A stretch of DNA of 39,640 nt, taken from contig JBBKWW010000095.1 of assembly GCA_037969155.1 (NCBI GenBank), positions 1 through 39,640 on the forward strand. The letters are read 5' to 3'. Each line of letters begins with the position of its first letter. The first letter of the stretch is position 1. A model generated the notes under the pieces. That model made no database searches and was not told the DNA's origin. It saw only the letters and a list, made by a program, of their open reading frames with translations. The DNA is from JAYXXU01 sp037969155 (GTDB lineage: Bacteria > Pseudomonadota > Gammaproteobacteria > Pseudomonadales > Moraxellaceae). A program made the translations under genes and the position numbers. This document shows, piece by piece, positions 1 to 8,031 of the stretch.

Positions 1-2847
1 CTTCGTTGGTATCAACGCCTGAGCATTCATAGCGCCTACGGTCAATTGATCGGCCTGGTGTTTTTTCCGATTTCGGTATTGGCCTTAGTCGGTGCGTGGT
101 TGGTGCTGCAAGAAACCCACCGTGCGGCCATGACAGAGCAACGCAATGCGGCACAAGCGATTTTGGCGCGTTACCTCCCAGCTGGGCAAGCACTGGTACC
201 CTTACTGAACCAAACAGATGGTCGTCAAAAAAGCCAACAGATTCTGCGCAATATGTTTGAAGAAGCGGGGCTGGTGCGCATTGCATTGCTGGATATGGAT
301 GGTCGGGCGCGCATGAGCATGGGGCATGGGGCGAAGCTAGAGTGGCCAATATTCCAAATCAATCGTGAGATGTTTGGCCCGTTAGATTCGCCCGTCGGTA
401 CCAGCTATGGGCAACGGGTCGGTTTTACAGAGGATGGACCGATCTGGCTGGTGGTCGATATGGATGATATGCCCTTCCAGATCTCACGGCAGCGGGTTTG
501 GCTGGTGCTGTCGATCACCACACTCATTACGCTGCTTTTATTATTGATTTGCCTGAATGTCTATTCACGGCGTTGGATTACGCCAATTTATGAGATGCGC
601 TTGCAACTGCAACGGTTGAATGCGGATACGTTACATTATTCGCTTGAAGTCACCAGCAGTGGCGAGTTGCGGCTGCTGCAAAAAGATCTGAACTATTTAT
701 TTCGGCGTTTGTATGGCAGCTTTGAGGAGTTAAACGCACATACCGAACAGACTGAGGATGATCTACGCCGCACCTTGGATCAGCTTGAGATTCAAAACAT
801 CACCTATCGTAAATCGCGTGACTTGGCGATTCAATCCAATAATGCCAAGTCGGCCTTTTTGGCCAATATCAGCCACGAATTGCGCACACCCTTAAATAGT
901 ATTGATGGCTTTATTAACCTATTGTCGCGCCGTGGCCAACTCAGCAGCGAACAAAATCTATATGTGCAAACCATTCGTAAATCGTCGGCACATCTGTTGG
1001 CCTTGATTAACGATGTGTTGGATTTTTCCAAAATTGAAGCCGGTAAACTGGCACTAGAAGCTGCGCCATTTAACCTTGAAGAAGCGGTGTTTGATGTGAT
1101 GGATATGCTGTCACCGCAGGCCTGTGACAAGCAGATTAATATGGCGGTGTACTACTACGATGACGTGCCGCGTCAGGTACGCGGTGATGTGCTGCGCTTT
1201 AAGCAGATCCTGACCAATCTGGTCAGTAACGCGATTAAATTCACCCCAGATGGTGAGGTGGTGGTGCGCGTCCAGCTCGAAAGCAGTCACGCGCAGGCGC
1301 ACTATATTCGGATTGCCGTGCAAGACAGCGGCATTGGACTGTCTAGCAAGGATCAGGAAAAGTTATTTTTGTCGTTTAGTCAAGCCGATCCCTCGGTCAC
1401 GCGGCAGTTTGGCGGAACGGGTTTGGGCTTGGCGATTTCGCGGCAATTGTGTCGTTTGATGAATGGCGAGATTGGTTTCGAGGATAATCTCAGCCGTGAT
1501 GGACATGGCAAAGGCTCAACCTTTTGGTTTCAGGTACAGCTCGGCCAAATCCACGAAGTCGGCATGCTGTGGCCGAATCTATCTGATTACCGCGTGCTGG
1601 CACATGTGCCGCATCAGGCCAGCTTGCATGTGTTGCGTGGCTATCTATCACGCATGCAGATTGAGCTAGAAGAGGCCAGTTCATTGGCGGATTTGTTTGG
1701 GCGTTTAACCGCATTTGAGCAACACTGCCAAGGACAATGCTGGGTGATTATTGCCCAAGACAGTGACATGAATGCCCTGTTACGTGAGGTACGCACGCGC
1801 TATACCGGCGCGTTGGCGATCTATGGCTATCAGATGGCGTTAGACCTTGATCAGCTAGAGTATTATCACGCACAGGCGATATACCAGCCCCTTAACCGCC
1901 AAAACCTGCAAGCGATTCTGCAACATGTGCCGATTTTGCCTGCCGAGCGGATTGATTTTAGTGAGCAACAGATTCAGGTACTGGCGGTCGATGATCACTT
2001 ACCGAATCTATTGGTGCTGGATGCCCTGCTTAACGACCTCGGTATCGCGGTCACCACGGTGTCGAGTGGTCAAGATGCCTTACAGCAGATTAAACAACGC
2101 GCTGAGCATCAAACGACTGCTTTTGATTTGATTTTTATGGATATCCAGATGCCACGCATGTCTGGACTGGAAGCCACACAACTGATTCGCGAGTTTGAGC
2201 AGAGCCTTACACCGCCGCCACATACGCCGATTATTGCCTTGACTGCCCACGCACTGGCCGATGAGCGTGATCAATTGATTGCGGCAGGGATGGATGACTA
2301 TGTCAGCAAACCGATTCAGCATGCACAACTGGTGTATTTGATCCAAAAATGGCATGAGGGGCAAGACACTGAACCCCGCACAGTCAGCAGTACCACGGAT
2401 ATAGCAGCGCAGGATCAGCTTAAACCCACAGATCAGGTTGTGGATTGGAAAGAGTGCCTGACGCTCTCAAACCACAAACCCGACTTGGCCTTTGACTTGC
2501 TCACCATGCTACTAGAGGGGCTCGACGCTGACCAACAAGAGCTACAAGAAGCCTTCGAACAACAGGACGATGCCCGCTTGGAGCAACGCAGCCACCGACT
2601 GTATGGTGCCACCCGCTATACGGGCGTGCCGATTTTGCGTGAACGAATTGCGCTGCTTGAACAGCACTTACAGCAGGCACGCAAGCAACAGACCGACCCA
2701 CATGACTCGGCACACCGACAACAATTAGCACAAGACATGCTGGCGGTACGACAGGCGATTGAGCAGCTCCTCGGTATCGATCTGGATTACGCGGATCTGG
2801 ATCAACTGACTACCGCGTCAGTTCAGCCAAGACGCTCATTGGATTAA
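1..2847 (+). CDS. GacS/BarA-type hybrid sensor histidine kinase, 5' end missing
   Basis: The frame is open from base 1, so the true start lies before the window. About 948 residues remain. Numbering from the TTG at 46: a membrane segment near 1-20, a periplasmic sensor region, a second membrane segment near 150-172, a HAMP linker, a HisKA H-box (SHELRTPLNS, His277), the HATPase N-box (NLVSNAIKF) and G-boxes (DSGIGL, FGGTGLGLAIS), a degenerate spacer, a receiver domain with phospho-acceptor Asp699 (FMDIQMPRMSG), and a C-terminal HPt domain with His850 (SHRLYGATRYTGVP). The order HAMP-HK-REC-HPt is that of BarA/GacS, which phosphorelays to the GacA/UvrY regulator controlling CsrA-sequestering small RNAs. 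No gacA is visible here. The assignment to GacS rather than another tripartite kinase rests on domain order and the HPt motif; the input signal is unknown. Confidence 0.88.
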   Translation, partial: LRWYQRLSIHSAYGQLIGLVFFPISVLALVGAWLVLQETHRAAMTEQRNAAQAILARYLPAGQALVPLLNQTDGRQKSQQILRNMFEEAGLVRIALLDMDGRARMSMGHGAKLEWPIFQINREMFGPLDSPVGTSYGQRVGFTEDGPIWLVVDMDDMPFQISRQRVWLVLSITTLITLLLLLICLNVYSRRWITPIYEMRLQLQRLNADTLHYSLEVTSSGELRLLQKDLNYLFRRLYGSFEELNAHTEQTEDDLRRTLDQLEIQNITYRKSRDLAIQSNNAKSAFLANISHELRTPLNSIDGFINLLSRRGQLSSEQNLYVQTIRKSSAHLLALINDVLDFSKIEAGKLALEAAPFNLEEAVFDVMDMLSPQACDKQINMAVYYYDDVPRQVRGDVLRFKQILTNLVSNAIKFTPDGEVVVRVQLESSHAQAHYIRIAVQDSGIGLSSKDQEKLFLSFSQADPSVTRQFGGTGLGLAISRQLCRLMNGEIGFEDNLSRDGHGKGSTFWFQVQLGQIHEVGMLWPNLSDYRVLAHVPHQASLHVLRGYLSRMQIELEEASSLADLFGRLTAFEQHCQGQCWVIIAQDSDMNALLREVRTRYTGALAIYGYQMALDLDQLEYYHAQAIYQPLNRQNLQAILQHVPILPAERIDFSEQQIQVLAVDDHLPNLLVLDALLNDLGIAVTTVSSGQDALQQIKQRAEHQTTAFDLIFMDIQMPRMSGLEATQLIREFEQSLTPPPHTPIIALTAHALADERDQLIAAGMDDYVSKPIQHAQLVYLIQKWHEGQDTEPRTVSSTTDIAAQDQLKPTDQVVDWKECLTLSNHKPDLAFDLLTMLLEGLDADQQELQEAFEQQDDARLEQRSHRLYGATRYTGVPILRERIALLEQHLQQARKQQTDPHDSAHRQQLAQDMLAVRQAIEQLLGIDLDYADLDQLTTASVQPRRSLD

Positions 2848-2893
2848 ATCCGTTATGATCGGTACTATTCTTTAGTGATCACTGAGACTCAGC

Positions 2894-3682
2894 ATGCCTT
2901 TGGTATTTGTGGCAAAAAAAGGCGGCCTTGCCACCGTCCAACTCAATCGTCCAGACAAGCGTAATGCCATGAGCTTTGCATTACTGCGAGAACTGATCGT
3001 AGTTGCTAATCGGCTCAAGCGCGATAAAAGTATTCGGGCGATTATTCTGACTGGTGCTGGCAGTAGCTTTAGTGCAGGGATTGACTTGAGCGACTTGAAC
3101 AGCCCTAAAAATGCAGTCTTTGCCGCTTGGGAGCTGCTAAAACCCGGCCAAAGCCTGTTCCAAAAGGCTTTTCTAGTGTGGCAAACCATGCCGGTTCCGG
3201 TGATTGCCGCGCTACACGGTCACTGTTTAGGTGCAGGCATGCAGCTAGCACTGGCGGCAGATATTCGGATCAGTACGCCTGACTGCCAGCTCTCAATCAT
3301 GGAAAGTCGCTGGGGTTTAGTGCCCGACATGGGCATCACCCAAAGCCTACGCGGCTTAGTCCCCGTTGATATCGCTAAAGAACTGACCCTGAGCGGTCGG
3401 ATTTTTTCAGGCACTGAAGCCAAAGCACTCGGTCTGGTTACGCATCTATCGGCTGACCCGCGCCAAGCCGCCGAAACGCTGGCCGCTGAATTTACCACCC
3501 GCTCACCGGATGCCCTGCTCGCTGCCAAGCGCGTGCTGAATGCCATGGTACAGCAGCCACGCCGCGCCCTACGCCTCGAAAAAATCTGGCAGCTCAAGCT
3601 GATTTTGGGTAAAAACAGTAAAATCGCACGCCAGAAAGACAAACAACCTGAGATGAGTTTTTTACCTCGGCAATTTGACTAA
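2894..3682 (+). CDS. Crotonase (enoyl-CoA hydratase/isomerase) family protein
   Basis: A 262-residue protein of normal crotonase length. The N-terminal strand LATVQLNRPDKRNAMSF, the oxyanion-hole region (SSFSAGIDL and GHCLGAGMQLALAADIRIS) and the active-site helix region (ESRWGLVPDMG) identify the fold. Against rat mitochondrial hydratase, the first catalytic Glu is replaced by Gln (in GMQLALAAD), while the second Glu is kept (ESRWG) and is followed by an Asp (VPDMG) as in dienoyl-CoA isomerases. A plain hydratase activity is therefore doubtful; an isomerase or another CoA-thioester reaction is possible. It leads a run of four plus-strand genes, the next start being 13 bases downstream of its stop. 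The Shine-Dalgarno before this ATG is weak. Substrate unknown. Confidence 0.85.
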   Translation: MPLVFVAKKGGLATVQLNRPDKRNAMSFALLRELIVVANRLKRDKSIRAIILTGAGSSFSAGIDLSDLNSPKNAVFAAWELLKPGQSLFQKAFLVWQTMPVPVIAALHGHCLGAGMQLALAADIRISTPDCQLSIMESRWGLVPDMGITQSLRGLVPVDIAKELTLSGRIFSGTEAKALGLVTHLSADPRQAAETLAAEFTTRSPDALLAAKRVLNAMVQQPRRALRLEKIWQLKLILGKNSKIARQKDKQPEMSFLPRQFD

Positions 3683-3695
3683 ACAAGGCATATCC

Positions 3696-4556
3696 ATGGC
3701 ACAGTTTGCATTTTTAGGCATTGGTTTGATGGGCAGTCGCATGAGTGCGCGGCTGCTACAAGCGGGACATCACCTGTCGATCTGGAATCGAACTGCTGCT
3801 GTGTGTGATGATTTAGCCACGCAAGGAGCGCAGGTATTATTAGACGTATCACAGCCGATTGCTGCTGAGGTGATTGGGCTGTGTTTGGCCGATGACGTGG
3901 CGGTGCAACAGGTCGCCGCGCAACTGCTGCCACATCTGCAACCCAATCAAATCGTGGTGGATTTTTCCAGCATTACTGCCGAAACCACCCGTGACTTGGC
4001 ACAACAGGCTCAAGCACGCGGCGCGTATTGGGTCGATGCCCCCGTATCAGGTGGCGTGATCGGTGCGGAGCACGGCACACTGGTAATTTTTGCAGGGGGT
4101 GCAGTCAGCGCCATCGGCCGACTGGTGGATTTTTTTGCCCCATTGAGCCAGCGCGTCACCCACATGGGTGACAGTGGTGCAGGACAAGTCACCAAAATCT
4201 GCAATCAACTGATCGTCGCCGCCAATAGCACCTTGATTGCCGAAGCAGTCGCCTTAGCACAGCGGGCGGGCGTCGATGCCACACAACTTGCATCGGCATT
4301 GGCGGGTGGTTTTGCCGATTCAACACCGCTGCAAATCCTCGCCCCGCGCATGGCCAGCCAGCACTTTGAACCCGTACAGTGGAAAGTACAAACCCTCAAT
4401 AAAGACCTCAATAACGCACTCAATCTAGCACAGTCGCTCGGCTTACAGATTCCTGTCGCCCAACACGCCCAGCAGCGTTTGCAACAGCACGCTGATCGCG
4501 GTCACGCAGCAGCAGACTTGTCTAGCATCATTCAACTGTATCCAAACGAAGGCTGA
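3696..4556 (+). CDS. NAD(P)-dependent 2-hydroxy-3-oxopropionate reductase / 3-hydroxyisobutyrate dehydrogenase family
   Basis: A 286-residue beta-hydroxyacid dehydrogenase. It shows the N-terminal Rossmann motif (FLGIGLMGSRMSARLL, residues 6-21), the substrate-binding signature DAPVSGG (114-120), and the catalytic Lys167 in GAGQVTKICNQL with Asn170. I chose the ATG at 3696, with AAGG about eight bases upstream, over the TTG at 3675 that lies inside the preceding gene. Its stop is only three bases before a hydroxypyruvate isomerase gene, which favours tartronate semialdehyde reductase (GlxR/GarR role, reducing tartronate semialdehyde to glycerate) over 3-hydroxyisobutyrate dehydrogenase. Sequence alone cannot separate these two activities. 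Confidence 0.85.
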   Translation: MAQFAFLGIGLMGSRMSARLLQAGHHLSIWNRTAAVCDDLATQGAQVLLDVSQPIAAEVIGLCLADDVAVQQVAAQLLPHLQPNQIVVDFSSITAETTRDLAQQAQARGAYWVDAPVSGGVIGAEHGTLVIFAGGAVSAIGRLVDFFAPLSQRVTHMGDSGAGQVTKICNQLIVAANSTLIAEAVALAQRAGVDATQLASALAGGFADSTPLQILAPRMASQHFEPVQWKVQTLNKDLNNALNLAQSLGLQIPVAQHAQQRLQQHADRGHAAADLSSIIQLYPNEG

Positions 4557-4559
4557 CCG

Positions 4560-5336
4560 ATGCTGCGTTTTTCTGCCAACTTATCGATGCTATTTACTGA
4601 AGTGCCCCTGATCGAACGCTTTGCCTTAGCCAAGCACGCTGGTTTTACCGCAGTTGAAATTCAGTTTCCGTATGAACTCGATGTACTGGCAGTGCAAGAT
4701 CAGCTCGAACAGCATCAACTACAACTGGTGCTCATAAACCTCCCCGCAGGCGATTTGATGCAGGGGGGTGATGGCATCACCGGTGTACCCGACCGCGAGC
4801 ATCAGTTCCAGCAGGCGTTATTTGAAGGCTTACAGTACGCCCGTGTGCTGCAAGTGCCGACGCTAAATATCCTCGCTGGACGCCAACCGATACGATCGGA
4901 CGTACTACCCTGCTTAGAAACACTGACCCGTAATCTACGCTACGCCAGTCGTGAGATCGCCGCCTGCGGCATCACACCCGTAATCGAAGCGATTAACGGT
5001 ATCGACATGCCCAGATTCCTGCTACAAACCATTGTGCAAACCCAAGACATGCTCAGAGCAGTCGGCTGTCCAGCACTCAAAATACAGTATGACTGTTATC
5101 ACATGGCGATGATGGGTGAACCCGTACTGGCGGCATTACAGCAGAATCTGGCGCAGATTGGACACATTCAGTTTGCCGATTACCCAAACCGGCAGCAGCC
5201 CTCGACGGGCACACTCGATTTTCAAGCGATTTTTACCGTGATCAAGCAGTCGGATTATCTTGGCTGGACCGGCGCAGAATACCGACCACTCGGCAGCACA
5301 CCAGATAGCCTTGCTTGGTTACAGGAGTTCAAATAA
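4560..5336 (+). CDS. hyi: Hydroxypyruvate isomerase
   Basis: A 258-residue TIM-barrel protein. The N-terminus (FSANLSMLFTEVPLIERF) and the LPAGDLMQGG...DRE segment are characteristic of Hyi, which interconverts hydroxypyruvate and tartronate semialdehyde in glyoxylate and glycolate use. Expected metal-binding and catalytic residues are present: Glu143 (PVIEAIN), Asp178 (YDCYHM), Gln204 (HIQFADYPN) and Glu240 (TGAEYRP). The ATG follows the reductase stop by three bases, and the gene ends in TAATG, shared with the glutaredoxin start, so the genes are very probably cotranscribed. Glyoxylate carboligase (gcl), the usual third partner, is not in the window. Related barrel enzymes such as 2-oxo-tetronate isomerase (OtnI) are a less likely alternative. 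Confidence 0.9.
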   Translation: MLRFSANLSMLFTEVPLIERFALAKHAGFTAVEIQFPYELDVLAVQDQLEQHQLQLVLINLPAGDLMQGGDGITGVPDREHQFQQALFEGLQYARVLQVPTLNILAGRQPIRSDVLPCLETLTRNLRYASREIAACGITPVIEAINGIDMPRFLLQTIVQTQDMLRAVGCPALKIQYDCYHMAMMGEPVLAALQQNLAQIGHIQFADYPNRQQPSTGTLDFQAIFTVIKQSDYLGWTGAEYRPLGSTPDSLAWLQEFK

Positions 5337-5686
5337 TGAATATGCAGCTTAAAAGTGGACTGCTAGCACTGACCATCGCCATCACGGTCTGGCTGACGTG
5401 GCCTATCGTCCAAAACCGCATTAACCCGCCAATTCCGCTTGCAGCTATCCCCGCAGGCTCAGTGGTACTGTACTCGACCGCATGGTGTGGCTATTGCACT
5501 AAAACTCGCAATTTTTTGACCAAGAACCAAATTCCATTTGTCGAACATGACATCGAAACATCCGCTGATGCGTATCGCGACTACAAAGCGCTGGGTGGTC
5601 AAGGTGTTCCTGTGGTACGTGTCAGCGATCAGGTTTTGCATGGCTACGACCCTGAAGGCATCATCAGTGCCTTACGTCAGCCCTAA
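5336..5686 (+). CDS. Membrane-anchored glutaredoxin-family protein
   Basis: A 116-residue protein with one N-terminal hydrophobic segment (about residues 7-24) followed by a glutaredoxin fold. The active site is CGYC (Cys51, Cys54) after STAW, and the cis-Pro loop is GVPV (Pro92). I chose the ATG at 5336, which overlaps the hyi stop by one base and has AGGAG at 5323-5327; a second ATG two codons later is also possible. The anchor means the redox domain is probably held at the membrane and, if the segment is a signal anchor, faces the periplasm. Why a glutaredoxin sits behind glyoxylate-type enzymes is unclear; translational coupling suggests it belongs to the same transcript. The client is unknown. 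Confidence 0.82.
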   Translation: MNMQLKSGLLALTIAITVWLTWPIVQNRINPPIPLAAIPAGSVVLYSTAWCGYCTKTRNFLTKNQIPFVEHDIETSADAYRDYKALGGQGVPVVRVSDQVLHGYDPEGIISALRQP

Positions 5687-5689
5687 CAG

Positions 5690-5747
5690 CTAGGGTCTTG
5701 TTGATGTTTCGCACGCGAGCCGTGGCTCAAACGTCAACAGACCCTAG
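5690..5747. repeat. Palindromic MITE-like element flanked by CTAG
   Basis: Two near-matching inverted arms (GGTCTTGTTGATGTTT at 5694-5709 and the complement of AAACGTCAACAGACC at 5729-5743) enclose a second small palindrome (GAGCCGTGGCTC). A CTAG tetranucleotide lies on each outer side (5690-5693 and 5744-5747), which looks like a four-base target duplication of the YTAR type seen with some IS5-family elements. The right CTAG supplies the TAG stop codon of the RDD gene. The element may also fold as a hairpin between the two convergent genes. I saw no second copy in the window, so its repeat nature is inferred from structure alone. Confidence 0.55.
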
Positions 5748-6322
5748 CGATTACGCCCGAATAATTTCTGTAACCAACGACTCGGCGGAGCAGGTGGCAA
5801 GCGCACTACCAGCGTACCTGACATCACATCATGCAAAGCCAAGCGCCGCCGATTAAAGAGCGCAAACATATAGTTAAACAAGAATCCAATACTAAAACTA
5901 ATGACTAAAGCAATCGGGGTACCATGTACCAAATAACCAAACAGGCCACAGACTAGCGGCACAATCATCGCGCTTAAACAGCGAATTACCGTCAGTGGCC
6001 AATCCAATAACGCGCCATTCGGCTGAATAGCCTTAAGCCGCCATGTTTGCATACCGAGTGTCTGGCCAGTGCGACGCCAAAACAGTCCGTAAAACAGCCA
6101 CGTTACCCCGATAAACGACGGCAACAATACAAAATAACGATAGTTTTCTGAGAGCTTACCAGCTTGCCCATGCTCAATCACTTGAGACGATGTGCCCAGC
6201 ACGATCAAAATCGTTCCCACGACGATAATCAACGCCAAAATCAGCAGACCGTCATAGACTAGTGCAGTGATACGCACCAACGGCCCCGCCACCACTGGAC
6301 GTGCAGATGTAGAATCAGACAT
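5744..6322 (-). CDS. RDD-family integral membrane protein
   Basis: A 192-residue protein with hydrophobic segments near residues 18-42, 66-84, 108-130 and 135-155. The RDD-type conserved positions are visible: Arg and Asp in RITALVYDGLLI, the central RRTGQTLGMQTWRLKAI motif, and Asp in LHDVMSGTLVV near the C-terminus. RDD proteins are a poorly characterised membrane family; some have been linked to ion transport, but no function can be assigned here. The gene faces the glutaredoxin operon tail to tail, and its TAG stop is part of the CTAG repeat border, so its original last codon may have been changed by that insertion. The region upstream holds only the tRNA-Arg terminator. Confidence 0.85.
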   Translation of the reverse strand: MSDSTSARPVVAGPLVRITALVYDGLLILALIIVVGTILIVLGTSSQVIEHGQAGKLSENYRYFVLLPSFIGVTWLFYGLFWRRTGQTLGMQTWRLKAIQPNGALLDWPLTVIRCLSAMIVPLVCGLFGYLVHGTPIALVISFSIGFLFNYMFALFNRRRLALHDVMSGTLVVRLPPAPPSRWLQKLFGRNR

Positions 6323-6415
6323 TCGTGAATACCAGCAGATAGACCATCAATCGAGGCAATCGTGTCAGAGTCAGCAAGTAGATACAAGCCACATTCCAAA
6401 CACAATATTTAGGCG

Positions 6416-6442
6416 AAAAAAAAGCCCAACCGAAGTTAGACT
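6416..6442 (-). terminator. Rho-independent terminator of tRNA-Arg
   Basis: On the minus strand an eight-pair stem (AGTCTAAC with GTTGGGCT, with G-U pairs) closed by a TTCG tetraloop is followed by eight T residues (plus-strand A-run 6416-6423). It lies 12 bases beyond the tRNA-Arg CCA end. Confidence 0.8.
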
Positions 6443-6454
6443 CTTTTTAAAATA

Positions 6455-6531
6455 TGGTGCGCCCAGAGAGATTCGAACTCCCGACCGCTCGGTTCGTAGC
6501 CGAGTGCTCTATCCAGCTGAGCTATGGGCGC
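6455..6531 (-). tRNA. tRNA-Arg (anticodon ACG)
   Basis: A 77-base cloverleaf read on the minus strand: acceptor GCGCCCA pairing with TGGGCGC, the D-arm GCTCAGCTGGATAGAGC, an anticodon arm CTCGG-CTACGAA-CCGAG with anticodon ACG, a T-loop TTCGAAT, and an encoded ACCA 3' end. The ACG anticodon is normally edited to ICG by TadA and reads CGU, CGC and CGA. It lies 123 bases downstream of tRNA-Ser with no terminator seen between them, so they are probably cotranscribed. Confidence 0.97.
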
Positions 6532-6654
6532 TTCATTTGAGTCGCGCATTCTACAGATGCAGATGCGTATCGTCAAGACTTTTCTGATTAAACTCTTTGT
6601 ACGCATTGCTAGTGTGATACAAAACAGCGAGTCATCTCAATACGAGTCAATACT

Positions 6655-6744
6655 TGGCGGTGAGGGAGGGATTCGAACCCTCGATACAGTTACCCGTATG
6701 CATCCTTAGCAGGGATGTGGTTTCAGCCACTCACCCACCTCACC
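6655..6744 (-). tRNA. tRNA-Ser (anticodon GCU)
   Basis: A 90-base class II tRNA on the minus strand with a long variable arm. The acceptor is GGTGAGG/CCTCACC with discriminator G and encoded CCA; the anticodon arm CATCC-CTGCTAA-GGATG gives GCU, reading AGC and AGU. The variable arm ATACGGGTAACTGTAT and T-loop TTCGAAT are clear. No strong promoter was found in the short upstream region; a TTGTAT-17-TAACAT pair about 15 bases before the gene is a weak candidate. Confidence 0.97.
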
Positions 6745-6860
6745 GCAGCAAGGCAAGTATGTTACGAAATCGCAGGCCATCATACAAGCACTGTTCATCA
6801 TTTTTTCTGCAATTTAGCCAGAATTTGACTAAATTATAGACAAACAAACACCTAGGTCGC

Positions 6861-7217
6861 TTATTCTGGCTGCGTAGTGGCAGTTTCTGGCAGTGTGGCG
6901 GCTTTTTCTGGCGCAGTAGGATCGACAGACAACGATGCTGAGGACGGATCATCAGCCCTCTGCAACGACAAATCTTCAACTGCCTTTAGGCGTACCCGCT
7001 CCGCATTGACGCTATTATCGCCAGCACTCTCGTTTAAGTCATCGAGCATTGCATCTGGATCATCAATCAAGATTTCTTGCTGGAGTGATTGCACATACTG
7101 CTCTTGATCACTCACATAGGCCGCTTGGCCATCGGTCTCTGTGGGTGGTTTGGTTTTACTACAACCCGACCCCATCATCGCCAACAGCACACACGCTACA
7201 AGCATTTTTTGTTTCAT
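6861..7217 (-). CDS. Small predicted lipoprotein (paralogue A), unknown function
   Basis: A 118-residue protein, starting at the ATG at 7217 because GGAG lies about six bases upstream and a signal sequence (MKQKMLVACVLLAMMGSGC) begins there; the longer frame to 7283 adds 22 residues unlike a signal peptide. Cys19 is the probable lipidated residue, although Gly at -3 of the lipobox is unusual. The mature part is short, hydrophilic and acidic. Residues 33-63 (AYVSDQEQYVQSLQ followed by QEILIDDPDAMLDDLN) match a segment of the next lipoprotein at 7572-7799, so the two are paralogues. The C-terminal half is low complexity and rich in Ala, Thr, Glu and Pro. I do not recognise the family. Confidence 0.72.
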   Translation of the reverse strand: MKQKMLVACVLLAMMGSGCSKTKPPTETDGQAAYVSDQEQYVQSLQQEILIDDPDAMLDDLNESAGDNSVNAERVRLKAVEDLSLQRADDPSSASLSVDPTAPEKAATLPETATTQPE

Positions 7218-7571
7218 CACCACTCCTTCATCTTTAGCATTAAGGTGACCTACTAATCGACAAAAAACATTGTCTTCTATCATAGGACTTCATGTTACAC
7301 GGCACCACAGTCGACCCAACAGACAACCTTATCCTTGGTCGACCACCGTCTAAAAAATTAATGTTCTGCTTTGCAGCACTCAAATGAGGTAAAAAGCGTC
7401 AGCGTGGTACCGCCTTAAAAAGGCCGCGCCTCATACACTTTATATTCGATATCGTTACACTTTAACTAACTTTATTACAAAAAAACTATGTCACAGGCTT
7501 CACAGCTCATTGTCGCAAGCACGCCAGACCATTCATCCGGCGCTCTATCAATGCAATAATTCCGATCTGGT
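7218..7571. other. 354-base gap between the two lipoprotein genes
   Basis: No convincing ORF or RNA gene is seen. The end near 7217 holds the Shine-Dalgarno of lipoprotein A and a minus-strand TATGAT (7279-7284) that could be its -10, with only a poor -35 (TGGTGC, 7302-7307). A short palindrome GCCTTAAAAAGGC lies near 7411-7424 but has no T-run, so I do not call it a terminator. The stretch is somewhat AT-rich around 7430-7500. Confidence 0.4.
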
Positions 7572-7799
7572 CTATTGGCTGGTTTTTTCTGGCTGGTTCA
7601 ATTCTGCAAGCAGCGCATCAGGATCATCTAACTTCACTTCATTATTGAGTTGTTCAACAAACTGCTCATTTTCACTGATATAGCCAGTATTGCTTGTGGC
7701 TACCGCAGCATCCGTAGGTTGCTCAGGCTTACTACAAGCCACTGCTAATAAAGTTGAACCACTAATAATACTGATCGCAATAAAACGTGGGATTGGCAT
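7572..7799 (-). CDS. Small predicted lipoprotein (paralogue B), unknown function
   Basis: A 75-residue protein starting at the ATG at 7799, which has AAGGA about eight bases upstream; a longer frame to 7835 would place extra residues before a good signal peptide. The signal ends in the lipobox LAVAC with Cys22. The mature protein has a linker rich in Ala, Thr and Ser and then residues 39-69 (GYISENEQFVEQLNNEV followed by KLDDPDALLAELNQP), which match residues 33-63 of lipoprotein A almost position by position. It ends just after this shared motif, so it may be the minimal form of the family. Function unknown; an outer-membrane location is inferred from the absence of Asp at +2 (Ser follows the Cys). 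Confidence 0.7.
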   Translation of the reverse strand: MPIPRFIAISIISGSTLLAVACSKPEQPTDAAVATSNTGYISENEQFVEQLNNEVKLDDPDALLAELNQPEKTSQ

Positions 7800-7964
7800 A
7801 CAACGGCTTCCTTGGAGTGTAGTCTGACATGGCACGAACAGCAGTTCGCATCAGGTGATCAAATTGCAGAATCTATTGTTGGCGCGCCATTATAGGTCAA
7901 TTGATGAGTAACTGCATCTCTACGACGACGAAATGCAAATTAACATGCCGATCATACGGGCAAT

Positions 7965-7995
7965 AAAAAACCCTAGAGCCTTGTAAACTCTAGGG
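7965..7995 (-). terminator. Rho-independent terminator of tRNA-Leu(CAG)
   Basis: A perfect eight-pair stem (CCCTAGAG at 7971-7978 with CTCTAGGG at 7988-7995) is followed on the minus strand by six T residues (plus A-run 7965-7970). It lies 36 bases after the tRNA-Leu 3' end. Confidence 0.85.
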
Positions 7996-8031
7996 TTCGT
8001 GGGTCGCCTTGGGCTACCGTGTACATATGTT

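Noticed and set aside
7411..7424. Short palindrome GCCTTAAAAAGGC as a terminator for lipoprotein B
   Set aside because: It has no T-run after the stem on the minus strand and lies about 150 bases from the gene end.
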